In this document: positions 61,654-64,000 of the stretch, in pieces
Layout: every line of letters starts with the position of its first letter
Numbering within the stretch: position 1 is the stretch's first letter
DNA from: Methylorubrum thiocyanatum
GTDB lineage: Bacteria; Pseudomonadota; Alphaproteobacteria; Rhizobiales; Beijerinckiaceae
Assembly: GCA_014138645.1 (NCBI GenBank)
Contig: JACJIB010000002.1
Span: 682,001-746,000, forward strand
DNA length: 64,000 nucleotides
Direction of reading: 5' to 3'
Notes under the pieces: generated by a model
Database searches by the model: none
The model's input: the letters and a program-made list of their open reading frames with translations, nothing else
Told to the model about the DNA's origin: nothing
Position numbers and translations under genes: made by a program

Positions 61654-62843
61654 TGCTGACGGTGTCCGAGGCTGCCACCCGGGAATCCGTGACAGCGGAA
61701 GTCGTCCCGTTCGAGCAGGCAGCGCCGCACGCCGATGCATGGCGCGATCTGGCCGGCCGCGCGCTGGAACCCAACGTCTTCTACGGCCCGGAGATGACCC
61801 TTGCCGGCCTGCGCCACCTTCCGGAGGGCCGGGGCGGACGGGTCGTCATGGCGTGGCGGGGCGCGGGCGCCACGCGACGGCTCGTCGGGATCCTGCCGGT
61901 CGTCGGGGTCGGGCGCCGCCACGGCGTGCCGCTGCCGGTCCGGCAGGCGGCGGGCTTCTACGGGACCGTCAGCACGCCTTTGATCGACGGCCAGGAGGCG
62001 GAGGAGACGCTGGCGGCAATGCTGGCCGCGCTCGGACGAGCCGGCATCTGCGGGCTGCTCCTTCCCTACCTCTACACCGACGGGCCGGTCGCCGCAGCCC
62101 TGAACCGTCTTGCCGGCGGGATCGGCCTGGAGCAGCGCCGCCTCTCCGGCTTCGAGCGCGCCTTCCTGCGCAGCCCCCTCGACGGGGCCACCTATCTCCG
62201 CGGCGCCCTCGAGACCCGGCGACGCAAGGAGGCGGAGCGGCAGCGTCGGCGGCTGGCCGAGACCGGCGCCCTCGCCTTCCGGGTCGCCCGTGGACCGGAG
62301 GCGGCTGCCGCCCTCGAGGCCTTCCTCGCCCTCGAAGCGGCCGGCTGGAAGGGCCGTGAGGGGACCGATCTGCGCAGCGCGCCGGGCGCGGCCCTCTTCG
62401 TGCGCGAGGCGACCGCGGCCCTCGCCCGGGCCGATGCGATCCGCGTCGCGCTGCTGACCCTCGACGAGCGGGTCATCGCCGCCGGCCTCGTGGCCGTCGC
62501 GGGCGACCGGGCCTTCTACATGAAGACGTGCTACGACGAGAGCCTGGGGCGGTTCTCGCCGGGTCTTCTGCTGACCCTCGACCTGACGGCGCACCTGCTC
62601 GACGACCCGGCCATCGAAGGCGCCGACTCGATTGCCATCGCGGATCATCCGATGATCGATCGGGTGTGGACGGCGCGCGTCGCCGTCTCCAATCTGCTGC
62701 TCCAGACAACGCGAGACCGGGCCCTCTCCTTCCGCTTGCTGCGCGGTGCGGAGGATTTGCGCGAGCTTCTACGCGTCCGCAGCCGCCCTTTGCGGGATCG
62801 GTTCGAGGCCTGGCGGGCCGCGCGTAAGGTTAAGGCCAAATAA
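61653..62843 (+). CDS. FemAB/GNAT-like acetyltransferase, second copy in EPS locus
   Basis: A 396-residue protein of the same CelD-type class as the gene at 57845. RRRKEAERQRRRLAETGALAFRVARGPEAAAALEAFLALEAAGWKGREGTDL is the recognisable core (about 185-245), followed by GDRAFYMKTCYDESLGRFSPGLLLTLDL. Its start overlaps the GH5 stop (TGATG). It likely acylates a sugar or lipid intermediate. Confidence 0.85.
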   Translation: MLTVSEAATRESVTAEVVPFEQAAPHADAWRDLAGRALEPNVFYGPEMTLAGLRHLPEGRGGRVVMAWRGAGATRRLVGILPVVGVGRRHGVPLPVRQAAGFYGTVSTPLIDGQEAEETLAAMLAALGRAGICGLLLPYLYTDGPVAAALNRLAGGIGLEQRRLSGFERAFLRSPLDGATYLRGALETRRRKEAERQRRRLAETGALAFRVARGPEAAAALEAFLALEAAGWKGREGTDLRSAPGAALFVREATAALARADAIRVALLTLDERVIAAGLVAVAGDRAFYMKTCYDESLGRFSPGLLLTLDLTAHLLDDPAIEGADSIAIADHPMIDRVWTARVAVSNLLLQTTRDRALSFRLLRGAEDLRELLRVRSRPLRDRFEAWRAARKVKAK

Positions 62844-62932
62844 GCAGTCTTCCGGCGCTGGATCGATCGCCTTCGCGGGCTACGATCCACTATTGTTGCG
62901 AACCACACGAGGCTGAGGAGGTCGGTGAAGTC

Positions 62933-63814
62933 ATGGCCAGTCTGATCAGCGTTTCCGCGCAGGACCGCGAAACGTTTCCGTCGGTCCCGTTCGGGATCAA
63001 GCACGCGCTGGCCGACGATCCGCTGCTGTCGCTCGACCGCCTCATCGACCTCGCGGCGCGCTTGCCGCGCCACAGCATCGAGTTCAACGGCGGCAACGTC
63101 GCGATCGATCAGAATCCCGATACGGTGCCGCTGGTCGAGATGGAGCCCACGGAGATCGTCCGGCGCATCCGCGAAGCGAATGCCTGGATGGTGCTCAAGC
63201 GCGTCGAACAGGTCCCGGCTTACGCCGACCTGCTGAAGGGCATCCTCGACGGCGTTGCGCGTGATATCGGCCATGCCGACGCGGCGGATGCCGGCTTCAC
63301 CAACATCGAGGGCTTCATCTTCGTGTCGTCGCCCAACGCCACGACGCCGTTCCACGTCGATCCGGAAGACAACTTCTTCGTCCAGATCCATGGCGAGAAG
63401 TACTTCCACATCATCGACAACCGCGATGGCAGCATCGTCCCCGATGCGGTGATGGAATTCCGCCCCGGGGCTCACCGCAACCTGACCTACAAGCCGGAAT
63501 TCGAGGATCGGGCCCGGGTGTTCACGATGAATGCCGGGGACGGATGTTTCGTGCCCTATCACTGGCCGCATTGGGTCCGGACCGGTTCGAGCTACTCCAT
63601 CTCGATGGCGGTCACGTGGAAATCCACCGCGGTGAAGCGCTCCAACCGCCTGCTCGCCGTGAATGCCATGCTGCGGCGCTATGGCCTGCCGCAACCGGCG
63701 CCCGGCCGCCGTCCCACCTTCGATGCGGTCAAGATCGCGGCGATCACCGCCCTGCGTGCCCCGGTGGAGGAACTGCGCCGGCTGCGCAGCCGCGGGCTCT
63801 CAGCGGCCGAGTAA
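62933..63814 (+). CDS. Cupin-like/JmjC-type protein, EPS locus
   Basis: A 293-residue protein with a double-stranded beta-helix. The metal-binding triad appears as His and Asp in PFHVDPEDN (about residue 140) and His in VPYHWPHWVRTG (about residue 206), the 2-oxoglutarate/Fe(II) JmjC pattern. SSPNATTPFHVDPEDNFFVQIHGEKYF is a family block. It may hydroxylate a protein or sugar; the target is unknown. GAGGAGG precedes ATG 62933 and it follows the GNAT gene by 89 bp. Confidence 0.85.
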   Translation: MASLISVSAQDRETFPSVPFGIKHALADDPLLSLDRLIDLAARLPRHSIEFNGGNVAIDQNPDTVPLVEMEPTEIVRRIREANAWMVLKRVEQVPAYADLLKGILDGVARDIGHADAADAGFTNIEGFIFVSSPNATTPFHVDPEDNFFVQIHGEKYFHIIDNRDGSIVPDAVMEFRPGAHRNLTYKPEFEDRARVFTMNAGDGCFVPYHWPHWVRTGSSYSISMAVTWKSTAVKRSNRLLAVNAMLRRYGLPQPAPGRRPTFDAVKIAAITALRAPVEELRRLRSRGLSAAE

Positions 63815-63830
63815 GCGGGCACGAACGCAT

Positions 63831-63856
63831 CGCCCCTCCGCTTCGCTGGCGGGGCG
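63831..63856 (+). terminator. Hairpin after cupin-like gene
   Basis: CGCCCC at 63831-63836 pairs with GGGGCG at 63851-63856, with a partly paired inner loop. It lies 17 bp after the stop and suggests that the EPS operon ends here. No clear U-run. Confidence 0.45.
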
Positions 63857-63976
63857 GGACCTGTGCCGGGGACGCTGCGGAATGCTCCACACACCGTTTA
63901 CGGTCCGCGCGCATTGCTCGAGAGCGGCCGCGGCGGCGGCCTTGCGCTGCGCGTGCAATCGGGTCCGGGTGATGGA

Positions 63977-64000
63977 ATGACGACAGTGCCTGCCGAGACC
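63977..64000 (+). CDS. Possible start of next gene, cut by window end
   Basis: ATG 63977 follows GGTGATGGA and begins MTTVPAET before the window ends. Too short to identify. Confidence 0.25.

Noticed and set aside
63815..63976. Open frame through to the MTTVPAET start at the right end
   Set aside because: It crosses a terminator-like hairpin at 63831-63856 and has no recognisable domain; only the last ATG is kept as a possible start.
1..64000. CRISPR array, IS element or rRNA operon
   Set aside because: No regularly spaced repeats, transposase frames, IS ends or rRNA sequence were seen; the only tandem repeat is the 14-bp triplication.

Overview
The window is 64 kb of GC-rich DNA, densely coded on both strands. 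It looks like an alphaproteobacterium of the order Hyphomicrobiales, most likely Methylobacterium/Methylorubrum. This placement is inference from the core block (rpsA, sppA, ihfB, lapA, trpF, trpB), the GC-rich codon use and the type of accessory genes. No 16S rRNA gene is present to confirm it. There are two tRNA genes, one clear cobalamin riboswitch, no IS element and no CRISPR array.

Layout, left end. Positions 1-1.76 kb hold the 3' part of a molybdenum hydroxylase large subunit. At 1.9-10.6 kb a MocR-type regulator diverges from a complete eight-gene nitrilase cluster of the Nit1C / 'MSMEG_0572-Sll0783 nitrogen starvation' type: small DUF protein, nitrilase, radical SAM, GNAT, AIR-synthase-like, glycosyltransferase, small protein and flavoprotein. 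The genes overlap or nearly touch and form one operon. Related clusters are needed for cyanide assimilation in pseudomonads and are nitrogen-starvation genes in Synechocystis; their product chemistry is not fully settled. At 10.8-14.1 kb are a TRAP-TAXI binding protein without its membrane partners, a secreted protein of unknown function and a VOC protein.

Middle. At 14.7-23.7 kb is the core block tRNA-Met, trpB, trpF, lapA, ihfB, sppA, [sugar O-methyltransferase], rpsA, rlmB, tRNA-Glu. The common rpsA-to-trpA order is interrupted by the methyltransferase and cut off where trpA would be expected. At 24-28.6 kb are a serine-recombinase-like protein that has lost its catalytic residues, a ModE/LysR-like regulator fused to a periplasmic-binding-type domain, a CcdA-like protein and a YeiH-type transporter. 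At 28.7-32 kb is a six-gene minus-strand operon of an APC permease with several tiny membrane proteins. At 32.2-38 kb are a DNA glycosylase, a chemoreceptor, an ABC-F ATPase and small proteins.

Right half. At 38.6-42.8 kb a cobalamin riboswitch precedes a siderophore-type TonB receptor and a PepSY protein. At 43-44.2 kb are hemP, the relic of an alcohol dehydrogenase 3' end and an orphan modA. At 44.3-47.1 kb a LysR regulator diverges from an acetyltransferase gene across a perfect T-N11-A type inverted repeat. At 48-50.7 kb is an IorAB-type molybdenum hydroxylase. At 51-54.8 kb is a MarR-controlled FUSC/HlyD/DUF1656 efflux operon, with a 14-bp triplication at the DUF1656 start codon. At 55.1-63.8 kb are exopolysaccharide genes: chain-length protein, GT2, two FemAB/GNAT-like proteins, polysaccharide deacetylase, GH5 and a cupin/JmjC-like protein.

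Several metal themes recur: molybdenum (two hydroxylases, ModA, ModE-like regulator), iron or cobalamin uptake (TonB receptor, PepSY, HemP) and an Fe-S radical SAM enzyme in the nitrilase cluster. Whether they are linked in regulation cannot be seen from sequence alone.
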